Below, in pieces: positions 7,727-16,231 of a DNA stretch of 38,919 bases. Each line of letters starts with the position of its first letter. Within the stretch, counting starts at the first letter, position 1. Below the pieces are notes generated by a model, which worked only from the letters and a program-made list of their open reading frames with translations, had not been told where the DNA came from and searched no databases. The stretch is taken from the NCBI GenBank assembly GCA_018238625.1, contig JABCSY010000033.1:1-38919 (forward strand), in the 5' to 3' direction. Source of the stretch: Promethearchaeota archaeon. Lineage in GTDB: Archaea; Asgardarchaeota; Lokiarchaeia; Sigyniarchaeales; SOKP01. A program made the translations under genes and the position numbers.

Positions 7727-8347
7727 TTATGAAGATTTAAGACTTCTTTCCATACATCTTTTTAAATCATTCATTTGAAGGGAGATTGAAACGTCTCCTC
7801 TAGTTTTCTCTATTATACTTCTCGCTACATCTGTTTTGTGCCTTAAATCGTGAGTTAATCCAGAGGGATAATCAAGCGAAAATAATTGCGTGTAGATATC
7901 ATCCATACTTTCTAAAATATAGTTTAGATCGTCTATTATAGAATTTCTAATATTATCTAGAGCGTATCTTCGCAATTCTCCGATTACGTCAGCAAGCCCT
8001 AAAGCATAATTTAAAGGAGTGATGTTTAATTCACTAGGCAATGGAAGAGTCTCTTTTGAAATAATCGAATAAAAAGCGATAGCTTCTGCGTATTCTTGTT
8101 CTGGAGTTTTTATATACTTGGATAAAACGTCTGGATTATTTTTTACCAATAATAATAATTCTTTATGGTTCTGTTTGATATTTAAAATTTTTTCGCGATA
8201 TTGATTAAATTCTTTTCGATGGATATGTTTTATTGCAATACTACATTCCCGAATTAACTTTCTGGACATTTTAAGTATTTCTTCTCTATCTTGATCTAAT
8301 TTATCCAGAACTTCGGTCAATTCTGAGAAAATCTTATTAAGCTTCAT
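7727..8347 (-). CDS. translin-family RNA-binding protein
   Basis: A 206-residue, mostly helical protein of the translin/TRAX family, from which eukaryotes build the C3PO nuclease. The visible family pattern is: an early basic helix (SRKLIRECSIAIKHIH), the TPEQEYAEAIAFYS segment with the conserved Glu residues, NYALGLADVIGELRRYALD, and the C-terminal LRHKTDVARSIIEK. Archaeal members form octameric shells and can have RNase activity through the EYAEA and GEL-region acidic residues, which are present here. It is divergent from thrS, separated by about 86 bp of AT-rich promoter sequence. The role in archaea is unsettled; RNA processing is the best guess. Confidence 0.85.
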   Translation of the reverse strand: MKLNKIFSELTEVLDKLDQDREEILKMSRKLIRECSIAIKHIHRKEFNQYREKILNIKQNHKELLLLVKNNPDVLSKYIKTPEQEYAEAIAFYSIISKETLPLPSELNITPLNYALGLADVIGELRRYALDNIRNSIIDDLNYILESMDDIYTQLFSLDYPSGLTHDLRHKTDVARSIIEKTRGDVSISLQMNDLKRCMERSLKSS

Positions 8348-8433
8348 TCTTATAAATAAATAAATTTAATTTTAATTATAATTTCAATTTTAAATATAGT
8401 TAATTATCAAAAGGATAAAAATTTGATATAATC

Positions 8434-10494
8434 ATGAAAATTTTGCTAATCCATTCAAAAGATGTAGAAGTTATTAAAAATAAGGTAGCCACAAGCAATC
8501 CACAAGATTTTCCCGAAGAAGTAATTAAAATGGAGGGCTTAATTTTAGTAGCTTACGTATCTGTAGAAGATCAAGATACATACGATACAGATTTGATTGC
8601 CAAACAAGGTGCTCAAGTGATAGAAGACGCAATAATTCAAATAACTAATTTTCCCGAAAAAATTAGACGTAAAAACGAAGAGATAAGAGAATATAATAAA
8701 AAGATTGAAAGTGGCCAAACTAAAGGGAAACCAAGAAAGATTCTTGAATTAATAAAGGAGAGAGGCACATATAAGGTTGATCAAGTATTAGTTTACCCTT
8801 GGGCGCATTTGAGCAAATTTCTCAGTAACGAATCAAACGCTATGGATGTCTGTCCTAAAATAGCAGAATTCTTAAAAGAAAAAGGTATAGAAGCGAAATT
8901 TTCTCCATTTGGTTGGTATAAATCTTTTAAAATAAACTGTATTGGCCACGAAGTAGCTGAGATGTACCGAGATGTAAAGCTATACATTCAACCCGAAGAA
9001 CACATAGAAAACGCTGTATTTAAAGTAATTACTCCAAAAGGAACCGAATTAGATTTAGAATTTGATGGTGACAAGAATGTATTGCCCTTAAAAGAGATTA
9101 AAGACGAAGATTTCCAGCTTTTCTTAGAATCTGAATTAGGAACGAAAAGAACAGATGACGGAATCGAACCAGCTCATATCAAAGTAATGAAAGAATTTGA
9201 GCTTGTAGATTTCGATCCAAACACAGATGCGGGGAATCTACGTTGGTATAGTAAAGGAGTGATCATGAAAAACTTGATTAAGAGTTTTGTGGAAGATAGG
9301 ATAATTGATTACGGCGCTATTCTTATTGATACGCCTCTTATGTATACGACTAAAAACAAAAAGTTAACAGCACAAACTGCACGTTTTCCAGCAAGGAGTT
9401 ATTGGGTTGAATCGGGAAGTGATAGGTATATATTAAGATATGCTTCTGATTTCTTACTTTTTGATTTATTAAGCTCTATGAATTTAAAACCTCACTATTT
9501 CCCATTAAGAGTATATGAATGGGAACAGTATTCCTTTAGACGAGAAATGAAAGGGGAACTTACAGGTTTAAGAAGGTTAAGAAGTTTTGTAATGCCTGAT
9601 ATGCACACATTATGCAAAGATGTAAAGTCCTCCGTAGAAGAATTTAAAAGTCAATACTTCTTAATAAAAAATCTTTTAGACGACCTGGGAATAAAATCTT
9701 ACATAATTTTCAGAGCAACTCAAGATTTTTACAGAGAAAATAAGGAATGGATTAAAGAATTGATAAAGAAAGAAGGCCAACCAGCCTTATTAGAATTATG
9801 GGAAGAAAGGTACTTTTACTTTGTTTTAAAGTTCGAGAGACCAGTCCTCTCAGCCCAAAACAGAAGCGCTACGCTCTCAACTAACCAAATTGACGTAGAA
9901 AGTTCGCTTGAATATATGGTAGATAACAAAGGGAAAAAAAGACAGAAATACGACATTCATTTTACAGATGTTGATGGTACAAAGAAGTATCCTGTAATTC
10001 TTCACAATTCCCCAACGGGGGGACTAGAAAGAATTTTATGGGGATTAATTGAAACTGCTGTTAGGGATAAGGACAGAATGGTTCCCGGATTTAAGACGTG
10101 GATATCCCCTATACAAGTAAGAATTATCACGGTTAGTGAAGATCAGAAAGAATACGCAGAAAAGGTTTTAGAGATTCTCAGTAGAGAATCATACAGAGTA
10201 GATTTTGATGATAGAGATGAGAAATTAGGTAAAAAGATTCGACAATCAGAAGTAGAATGGATTCCTTATACAATAATCCTCGGAAAAAAAGAGCAAGAAG
10301 CTCAAACCATTTCGGTACGAAAAAGATTAATTGGTCAACCTATTGGCCCAAAAAAAGGCACTTCAAAAAATATAAACAATATAAAATTAACCGAACTACT
10401 GGAATTACTCAACAACGACACGAAAGGGTTCCCTAAACACAAATTACCAAAACCATTTAGACGGTTTTCGACCAAAGTGTATTTTAGAAAGTAA
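8434..10494 (+). CDS. thrS: threonyl-tRNA synthetase, archaeal type with editing domain
   Basis: A 686-residue class II synthetase charging tRNA-Thr. Residues 1-145 are the archaeal DTD-like domain that removes mischarged serine (MKILLIHSKDVEV start, VLVYPWAHLSKFLS near 115). The catalytic core has motif 2 in EWEQYSFRREMKGELTGLRR at about 362-382, the MPDMHTLC segment near 387 and motif 3 in HNSPTGGLERILWG near 523. The C-terminal 120 residues are the HGTP anticodon-binding domain (ISPIQVRIITVSEDQKEYAE). The position where I expect the zinc-binding Cys of ThrRS reads Asp (ILRYASDFLLF, about 333-343), although both His ligands (in MPDMH and LHNSP) are present. ATG 8434 is the only reasonable start. 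A YihX-like phosphatase follows within 25 bp. Confidence 0.95.
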   Translation: MKILLIHSKDVEVIKNKVATSNPQDFPEEVIKMEGLILVAYVSVEDQDTYDTDLIAKQGAQVIEDAIIQITNFPEKIRRKNEEIREYNKKIESGQTKGKPRKILELIKERGTYKVDQVLVYPWAHLSKFLSNESNAMDVCPKIAEFLKEKGIEAKFSPFGWYKSFKINCIGHEVAEMYRDVKLYIQPEEHIENAVFKVITPKGTELDLEFDGDKNVLPLKEIKDEDFQLFLESELGTKRTDDGIEPAHIKVMKEFELVDFDPNTDAGNLRWYSKGVIMKNLIKSFVEDRIIDYGAILIDTPLMYTTKNKKLTAQTARFPARSYWVESGSDRYILRYASDFLLFDLLSSMNLKPHYFPLRVYEWEQYSFRREMKGELTGLRRLRSFVMPDMHTLCKDVKSSVEEFKSQYFLIKNLLDDLGIKSYIIFRATQDFYRENKEWIKELIKKEGQPALLELWEERYFYFVLKFERPVLSAQNRSATLSTNQIDVESSLEYMVDNKGKKRQKYDIHFTDVDGTKKYPVILHNSPTGGLERILWGLIETAVRDKDRMVPGFKTWISPIQVRIITVSEDQKEYAEKVLEILSRESYRVDFDDRDEKLGKKIRQSEVEWIPYTIILGKKEQEAQTISVRKRLIGQPIGPKKGTSKNINNIKLTELLELLNNDTKGFPKHKLPKPFRRFSTKVYFRK

Positions 10495-10519
10495 CATATG
10501 AATTGCACACAGGTGATGT

Positions 10520-11149
10520 ATGATTAAAAAAATAAAGTGTATTATTATCGATTTAGGAGATGTAATTATCGATTTAGATTTTAGCAGGTTCTTTAACGAA
10601 GTAATAACTCCATCTCCTTTGAATAAACCTAAAACTCCAATAATGTTAGAATTTTTTCGTCAATCAGATACTTATCACCAAGGTAGAATAACAGATAAAG
10701 AGTTTTACCAACAAGCTTGCGAATTACTTGAAGTGTGTGCTCTTAATCAGACCGAGTTTTATAACGCGTTTAATAGTATTATTTCAGGTCTCAATCTAGA
10801 TATGGTTGAGTTACTCAGAAAAATCAAAACTTTAAATAATCTAAAGATAATTTGCATGTCAAATATTAATTCCAGTCATTGGACTTATTTAAAGAAACAA
10901 AAATGGAATATTTGGGAGCTTTTTGACGAATTTATTCTCTCGCATGAAATACACATGACAAAACCGGACCCAAAAGTTTTCGAGTATGCTTTAAAAATAG
11001 CCGGGTGTAAACCAGAAGAAATTATATTTATTGACGATGGTTTTAATAACGTTCGATCAGCTCGCGTATTGGGAATAAATTCAATAAGATTTATTGGATT
11101 GAATAATTTGGTTGAAGAATTAGAAGGGTTTGATATAAAAATAAGTTAG
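10520..11149 (+). CDS. HAD-superfamily phosphatase, YihX-like
   Basis: A 209-residue haloacid-dehalogenase fold hydrolase. Motif I is IIIDLGDVIIDLD with the nucleophilic Asp; the usual second Asp is replaced by Gly, as is normal in the YihX/epoxide-hydrolase-like branch. Motif II is ICMSNINSSHW, motif III includes HMTKPDPKVF with its Lys, and motif IV is IFIDDGFNNV. The overall pattern, including the FHQ/YHQGRITDKEFYQ cap helix, resembles the sugar-1-phosphate phosphatase YihX. The ATG at 10520 directly follows AGGTGATGT, a strong Shine-Dalgarno. It lies 25 bp after thrS and is probably co-transcribed. The substrate is unknown; a sugar phosphate would fit the sugar genes nearby, but this is inference. 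Confidence 0.85.
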   Translation: MIKKIKCIIIDLGDVIIDLDFSRFFNEVITPSPLNKPKTPIMLEFFRQSDTYHQGRITDKEFYQQACELLEVCALNQTEFYNAFNSIISGLNLDMVELLRKIKTLNNLKIICMSNINSSHWTYLKKQKWNIWELFDEFILSHEIHMTKPDPKVFEYALKIAGCKPEEIIFIDDGFNNVRSARVLGINSIRFIGLNNLVEELEGFDIKIS

Positions 11150-11194
11150 AAGTGTTAAATAATTAGATAGGTTATTGAATTATTTCTTATGGGG

Positions 11195-11743
11195 TTATTT
11201 CCCAATGTTAATGTTATCTAAACATGCTCGAGCTAATTTCTCAAAAGCTATTTCAACATTTTCTCCCGTTTTAGCAGAAGTTTCTAAATACTCGCAATTT
11301 AATCGCTTTGCCAGGTCTTCAGCCTCTCCCCTCTCAATTCGGCGTTCTAAATCGCTCTTATTTCCGACAATGAGTATAGGTATTGACTTTTTAACTGTTT
11401 TCTTTATACTGCTAATCCATCCAGGGAGCTTTAAAAGGGATTGAGGAGAGGTTAAATCGAATACTCCAAATGCCGCATTACTTCCTTTAAAATAGATCGT
11501 CCGTAGTTTTGCAAACTGCTCCTGGCCTCCAATATCCCATAGCAAGAGTCTAACATTTGTTTGGTCAATTTCAACATCTTTTATTAAAAAATTCGAACCA
11601 ATAGTTTGTTTTAAATCAGAAGTAAAGTAATCCTTTATATATCTGATGAGTAAGGAGGTTTTACCTACATTCCCGGGCCCAAACAAACAAACTTTAAACT
11701 TAAACGACGATCTATCCGACGATTTATCCAAAGATTTCACCAA
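11195..11743 (-). CDS. Ras-superfamily small GTPase (Rab/Arf-like)
   Basis: A 182-residue eukaryote-type small GTPase. All G motifs are intact: G1 GPGNVGKTS (22-30), G2 Thr47 in QTIGSNF, G3 WDIGGQE (69-75), G4 NKSD (128-131), G5 ETSAK (154-158). The DIGGQE form of G3 is Arf/Rag-like (Rab and Ras have DTAGQE), while G4, G5 and the length are Rab-like, giving the mixed character common in Asgard GTPases. The catalytic-type Gln74 is present. There is no C-terminal Cys or CaaX box, so lipid anchoring at the C-terminus is not expected, and no N-terminal myristoylation Gly is seen. The start is TTG 11743 or GTG 11740. A hairpin and a tandem repeat lie immediately upstream. The plus-strand frame at 11175 is a shadow. 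Confidence 0.93.
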   Translation of the reverse strand: MVKSLDKSSDRSSFKFKVCLFGPGNVGKTSLLIRYIKDYFTSDLKQTIGSNFLIKDVEIDQTNVRLLLWDIGGQEQFAKLRTIYFKGSNAAFGVFDLTSPQSLLKLPGWISSIKKTVKKSIPILIVGNKSDLERRIERGEAEDLAKRLNCEYLETSAKTGENVEIAFEKLARACLDNINIGK

Positions 11744-11761
11744 CTGGTTGCGATTATTTCT

Positions 11762-11799
11762 CTTAGGTTAAGGATGTTCAAAAGTTCATCCTTACTAAG
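11762..11799. promoter_or_regulatory. hairpin in the leader of the GTPase gene
   Basis: Inverted repeats AAGGATG and CATCCTT enclose a ten-base loop, and an outer pair CTTAG/CTAAG extends the stem with a small bulge. It sits 19-56 bases upstream of the TTG start of the GTPase, so it could be an RNA leader structure or an operator. Function is inferred from position only. Confidence 0.45.
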
Positions 11800-11811
11800 G
11801 AGAACATTTAC

Positions 11812-11906
11812 TATTTTTATTTTATTAATTTTACTATATTGAATACTATCAATATAGTATATTTTTATTTTATTAATTTTACTATATTGAATATTATCAA
11901 TATAGG
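11812..11906. repeat. 48-bp tandem direct repeat, each copy holding a perfect inverted repeat
   Basis: Two adjacent copies of a 48-base unit (starting at 11812 and 11860) match over about 47 bases with one C/T difference. Each contains CTATATTGA, a six-base spacer (ATACTA or ATATTA) and TCAATATAG, a nine-base palindrome at 11834-11857 and 11882-11905. The unit is almost pure A/T. It lies between the stop of the first acyltransferase (upstream on the minus strand) and the GTPase start, so it may act as a terminator, a twin operator or a promoter element. The single difference falls in the spacer, leaving the palindrome arms intact, which argues for function. Confidence 0.75.
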
Positions 11907-11990
11907 ATTGTAAAATTAATACTGGTTAGTACTTCAAAAGAAAAAAGTAATAAGGAAAAAATATTTTTGAGTTTTTGTGCTTTTTTTTAT

Positions 11991-13262
11991 CTATTTTTTT
12001 CGTTTCTTCTTCCCAATTCCACCCATAGCTGCCATTAACCATTCGGGACTTCCGACTCCATTTGCGTACTCCATCCAAATATACATTAAGAAGCCCATAA
12101 AACCGACATAAGTTATGTTTATAATGAGGAAAAGAATAACATCGAATTGTCCAATAAATAAACCAAGAAATAGTTGGTGCACAAAAAATAGACTTAACGA
12201 GACTTTACCGTAATACACTAGCATTTTAACGAAATTACCATAATTCTTCTTGATGTCAATAAAATAAAAGCAGATTGCTATTATTAAAAGCGCCGCACCT
12301 AAATTGTAAAACATGTTTGGGCCTCTACCCCTAATTAAAAACTCAGGCATTCCGGGAATTACAAAGTAGATTTGTTTATTTGCTACTTCTAATAAGATCA
12401 TGTGAGGATATTCTTCGAGTCCACCTGGTATTGAAGATACAGTGTACAATTGAGAACCAAAACCAACACCTAAAGCTATCAAAATAATCCCCCAAACCAT
12501 AAAAATGCGAAACAAACCAACATACGCGTCGTCAGTCCCCTTATTCATAGCTTCGTAGAGGTATTCACCAAATATAGTAGAAATAAAACAGATGGCAAGA
12601 CCAGGAAGGAGCGGTACCATAGGGTTTGGTCCGATTACTATAAAATGAATTGCAGCTACTATTAAATTATTCGCTTCTAATCCTGGAACAAAAATTAGGT
12701 CTCTAATCACATTTGTAAATACTACGATTAAAATAGCAATAATACCACGATAGAACTTTGTTAATTTTAAAGCGTAAAACGAAAAGATCTGTGAAGCGCC
12801 TATAAACATGAGAATGTTCCAACCCCAGAGGTTTAAAGGAAATGGTACATCAAATCCATCTAAAGTTAGGGATGCAACATTATAAATCATCGCTATTAGG
12901 ATAATCATCGCGCCTCTCGAGAAAATTCGCATGCGAATTACTTTAGGAGGGAGTATATTTTCCTTGTTTTTTATGCTGAAAATTACGCTTAGAGCCGATA
13001 GAAAAACAAATAGCGATGGGCCAAGGAAATCCATTAATGAAAATAATATCCCGTAAACATATTGGTTTTCATTGTTTAACCAAGCGCTACCCGAATGCGC
13101 TAATATAATAAAAACAATTGCGAAACCTTTTACAAAATCAATGCTTCCAATTCGTTTTGGCGAAGCAAAATCCCTAATATCTTCTAATGGGATTAATTCT
13201 TGTAAGTAATTGAATAGTGGAGGAGATTCAGTTGCCGTTCTTAATTCATTTTCAATCGACAT
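11991..13262 (-). CDS. multi-pass membrane acyltransferase (HGSNAT/DUF1624-like), copy 1
   Basis: A 423-residue integral membrane protein with about ten to twelve helices. The N-terminal signature RRIGSIDFVKGFAIVFIILA followed by His is typical of the acyltransferase-3/YeiB/heparan-alpha-glucosaminide N-acetyltransferase group, which move acyl groups from acyl-CoA across a membrane to sugars or other acceptors. The short cytosolic N-terminus (LFNYLQELIPLEDIRDF) is shared with the next gene upstream, and the C-terminus ends basic (GKKKRKK). It is a clear paralogue of the protein at 13406-14779, with long identical runs such as SIDFVKG and LWGWNILMFIGASQIFS. The acceptor is unknown; surface glycan or lipid modification is a reasonable guess. 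The GTPase gene follows on the same strand. Confidence 0.75.
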   Translation of the reverse strand: MSIENELRTATESPPLFNYLQELIPLEDIRDFASPKRIGSIDFVKGFAIVFIILAHSGSAWLNNENQYVYGILFSLMDFLGPSLFVFLSALSVIFSIKNKENILPPKVIRMRIFSRGAMIILIAMIYNVASLTLDGFDVPFPLNLWGWNILMFIGASQIFSFYALKLTKFYRGIIAILIVVFTNVIRDLIFVPGLEANNLIVAAIHFIVIGPNPMVPLLPGLAICFISTIFGEYLYEAMNKGTDDAYVGLFRIFMVWGIILIALGVGFGSQLYTVSSIPGGLEEYPHMILLEVANKQIYFVIPGMPEFLIRGRGPNMFYNLGAALLIIAICFYFIDIKKNYGNFVKMLVYYGKVSLSLFFVHQLFLGLFIGQFDVILFLIINITYVGFMGFLMYIWMEYANGVGSPEWLMAAMGGIGKKKRKK

Positions 13263-13405
13263 TTTTCACCAATTAAAAATATTACTTGAAAATTATTATA
13301 GAATATTCTTATCTTGTGAAAATTTAAACTTTATCACAAAAAAGAAAAATTGAGATAAGAAATTAAAAATTATTAAAAATTTTATTAGAAATTATTTATA
13401 TCGAC

Positions 13406-14779
13406 TTATCCTTTTGAATCTTTGTCGTGTTCGCGTTTTATTTTATGAACTGTCTCTTTAATTTCTTCTTCTATTATGCGTATTTCCTTCTTAACAGTCT
13501 CTCCTGTTTTCTGCCCAATTCTCCCCACTTGGACCATAATCCATTCCGGAGAACCCGCGCCGCCATAGAACTCGTTCCATACATACATTGTGAAGCCCCA
13601 GAAGCCTATATAACTAAGAACAACGAATACAAAAACAACCAAATTGAAAAAATGTAAAAAGAGCGTAATAAATATAAAATGTAGCAAAAACAGACTCAAC
13701 GACACTTTTCCATAGTAATTCATCATGGATATAAAAATGTTCATTTTCCTTTTTATATCGATAAAATAAAAACTAATGGCAATGAGTAAAAGCGCGGCTC
13801 CTAAATTATATATCATGTTAGGCGCTCGTCCTCGAATTAAGAACTCCCACATCCCAGGATATGTAACCCCGGGGATGATACTTTGTGTTCGTATTACATT
13901 TAAGAGGTCTATAAAAGGATATTCATTTATTGGAAGTTCACTGGGTGTAAAACCTCCAGGAATGTATCCATTGCTACCTAAAAAAATGCCAGCAAGAACA
14001 AGGAAAATCCCCCAATATAAAAAGGTTCGAAATAACTTTTTATAATCTTTTTTCGTTCCTCCAACCATGGCTTCATATAAATATTCTCCAAAAATCGAAG
14101 AAAGAAAACAGATTGAGAGCCAGGGTAACAACGGAGTCATAGGAGAAGGTGAGACTACAATATAATGTAAAATAGAGATTATTACATCTCCTGCTTCTTT
14201 TCCTTGATAAAGCCAAAGTCTAATCGTGTCAGATGTAAAAATAATAAACATTCCTATTACAGCTCGAGAAATTTTACTAAGTTTTAAAGCATAATAAGAA
14301 AAGATCTGTGAAGCGCCTATAAACATTAGGATGTTCCAACCCCAAAGTGTGGCGGGAAAGGAATATCCAGGAATTGTGAACTCGATAGAAACTATATTGA
14401 ATATAACTGCAATTACAATAATCATTATTCCTCGAGAAAAAATTCTATTTCTTATGACCTTTTCTGGTAAAGTTCCCTTTTTTCGCCGAATACTAAATAC
14501 GACGCTTAATGCAGATAAAAAAACGAATAAAGATGGACCAAGAATGTCAAGAAAAGTAAACATTAATGCATAGAGAAACACCCAAGTAGAATCAAGCCAC
14601 GCACCTCCTGCATGCGCCATTATTATAAAAACAATTGCTACACCCTTGACAAAATCTATGCTCCCAATACGCCTTACAGATGAGTAATCCCTCAGTTCCT
14701 CGACCGGGATCGCTTGCTTCAAATAATCGAGAAGTGGTATCGAGTCCAAATCGATTTCTTTTTCTTTTTCAGATGACAT
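13406..14779 (-). CDS. multi-pass membrane acyltransferase (HGSNAT/DUF1624-like), copy 2
   Basis: A 457-residue paralogue of the preceding protein with the same topology. The signature reads RRIGSIDFVKGVAIVFIIMA followed by His, the first loop GPSLFVFLSALSVVFSIRRK is nearly identical, and the SPEWIMVQVGRIGQK end corresponds to SPEWLMAAMGGIGKK in copy 1. It differs mainly by a longer loop in the middle (GYIPGGFTPSELPINEYPF) and a charged helical tail of about 35 residues rich in Lys and Glu (EIRIIEEEIKETVHKIKR), which may bind a partner or form a coiled coil. ATG 14779 is supported by similarity to copy 1. The two genes are 143 bp apart in tandem, so they arose by local duplication. Confidence 0.75.
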   Translation of the reverse strand: MSSEKEKEIDLDSIPLLDYLKQAIPVEELRDYSSVRRIGSIDFVKGVAIVFIIMAHAGGAWLDSTWVFLYALMFTFLDILGPSLFVFLSALSVVFSIRRKKGTLPEKVIRNRIFSRGIMIIVIAVIFNIVSIEFTIPGYSFPATLWGWNILMFIGASQIFSYYALKLSKISRAVIGMFIIFTSDTIRLWLYQGKEAGDVIISILHYIVVSPSPMTPLLPWLSICFLSSIFGEYLYEAMVGGTKKDYKKLFRTFLYWGIFLVLAGIFLGSNGYIPGGFTPSELPINEYPFIDLLNVIRTQSIIPGVTYPGMWEFLIRGRAPNMIYNLGAALLLIAISFYFIDIKRKMNIFISMMNYYGKVSLSLFLLHFIFITLFLHFFNLVVFVFVVLSYIGFWGFTMYVWNEFYGGAGSPEWIMVQVGRIGQKTGETVKKEIRIIEEEIKETVHKIKREHDKDSKG

Positions 14780-14907
14780 TTCAGTTCAACTATAATTAAA
14801 GATTTTTTTGTAGTTCTATTTTAAGATTAAATTAATATTACTATTTTAGTTTATAAAAATTATTGAATGTTTTTTTAATATAAAAATCGTATAAAACATA
14901 AAAAATT

Positions 14908-15315
14908 ATGAGTATCAAAAAATATTTAGATTTTCGTTTGTTGGGATTAACTGGCTCGATATTATTAATAATATCGCAGTTTTTATCTTGGTTTTCCGGA
15001 CAATCTTTATTAACCATATATATATTGACCACAAGTGTAGCAATTGAAGATTCTTTTTTATATCTATTTCCTTTAATTAGCGGAATAATCTGTTTAGTGG
15101 GAACAGGGTTAATCGTTTATAAAATAGATTATAGAATAAATTCGGTTATAATTAATTTCGTTGGGTTGGGATTTTTTTTGATATTTATTTTTGAAATCGT
15201 CACAAAAGAATTCATTTATCTTCCTACCGCCCAAATAGGTTTTTACTTTTCAATTATAGGCTCGATATTAATATTCTTCGATATTTTAAATGTCCTTATA
15301 ATAAAGGAAAGTTAA
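14908..15315 (+). CDS. small four-helix membrane protein
   Basis: A 135-residue hydrophobic protein with four predicted membrane helices (about residues 10-28, 46-65, 75-95 and 105-128) joined by short loops. No family is recognised. It is encoded 19 bp upstream of the likely ATT start of a membrane-tethered winged-helix protein and may be its partner or sensor; this is inference from position. The reverse-strand frame at 14841-15032 is a shadow. The ATG start has no clear Shine-Dalgarno. Confidence 0.65.
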   Translation: MSIKKYLDFRLLGLTGSILLIISQFLSWFSGQSLLTIYILTTSVAIEDSFLYLFPLISGIICLVGTGLIVYKIDYRINSVIINFVGLGFFLIFIFEIVTKEFIYLPTAQIGFYFSIIGSILIFFDILNVLIIKES

Positions 15316-15334
15316 GTGAGAAGGGGATCAAGCA

Positions 15335-16231
15335 ATTAGTGAAAAAGAAGAAACAAATAAGGAAAACGCTAAAACTTACGATGCTGAGGCTAATTTTTAC
15401 TACGCGTTGGGTCACGGACTTAGGAGAAAGATAATAAACATTATTGGAGAGAACAAATTTACTTCTTTCACATACCTTAAAAAAGAACTAAAGGTAAGTA
15501 CGGGTACTATTTACCACCATTTAGACACTCTGTCTCATTTAATTGAACAACGTGATGATAAGAAGTATTACTTAACTGAATTGGGGACTCATGCTTACAA
15601 TTCGTTAAAGGATAACATAAATACAATCATTACTCCTGATTTTAGCCAAAAAGAATTTAGTTCGCCAATTTTGAAAGGATTAATGCATTTGACTCCAAAA
15701 AAATATATTAATTACGAAAGCAACCAAATGATTTATACGATAATTATTTCAATTACGATTGCTTTAATAGGGGCAATATTTTGCGGTCTGAACGGTTTAT
15801 TTCCTTTATTTCTCTTTTTTGGGCAATCTATAATAGAATTCGAATTTATTGAACTAATTCTTCAGATTATACTTGCAATTATATTTATAGGCAACATTGT
15901 TTTCTTTTTTCTAATTATCGAAGGCATATGTCGCATAATTTATAAAAAAAAAGAAAATACCTTGAAATTTTTGATTTCTTTTCCTATTATTTTATTTCCT
16001 TTAGATATTTACTTAGTATTGCATTTTATCTTATTCTCTACAGGTTCTTTAAATTTGCCAGCAGTTAGAATATTAGATAATGTGCTTGTAATTTTATTCC
16101 AGGTATTGTCTTTATGGTTGTTAACATATAATTTAAGTGTGAATAAAAAGTTAAAGATTGAAAATTCGTTAATAATTTCGCTGTTGATCCACTACGGAGG
16201 ATTTTCTATTATCCTTCTACTTTCTATTTAA
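15335..16231 (+). CDS. ArsR-like winged-helix regulator with C-terminal membrane helices
   Basis: About 298 residues. The N-terminal part is a winged helix: YYALGHGLRRKIINII, then FTYLKKELKVSTGTIYHHLD with the recognition helix, and the wing KKYYLTELGTHAYN. Residues 130-298 contain four to five membrane helices, so it is a one-component membrane-bound regulator, a layout common in archaea. TTG 15407 would remove part of the first helix of the DNA-binding domain. Reading upstream, the frame stays open to TGA 15317, and the only start-like codon after AAGGGG (15321-15326) is ATT 15335, giving a typical N-terminus after initiation (SEKEETNKENAK). I therefore prefer ATT 15335. The 3' end overlaps the convergent ATP-grasp gene by eight bases. 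Confidence 0.72.
   Translation: MSEKEETNKENAKTYDAEANFYYALGHGLRRKIINIIGENKFTSFTYLKKELKVSTGTIYHHLDTLSHLIEQRDDKKYYLTELGTHAYNSLKDNINTIITPDFSQKEFSSPILKGLMHLTPKKYINYESNQMIYTIIISITIALIGAIFCGLNGLFPLFLFFGQSIIEFEFIELILQIILAIIFIGNIVFFFLIIEGICRIIYKKKENTLKFLISFPIILFPLDIYLVLHFILFSTGSLNLPAVRILDNVLVILFQVLSLWLLTYNLSVNKKLKIENSLIISLLIHYGGFSIILLLSI

Noticed and set aside
11175..11444. Plus-strand frame opposite the GTPase
   Set aside because: It is the reverse image of a gene with all G motifs intact.
11812..11906. CRISPR array
   Set aside because: Only two units with no variable spacer between them; it is a simple tandem duplication.
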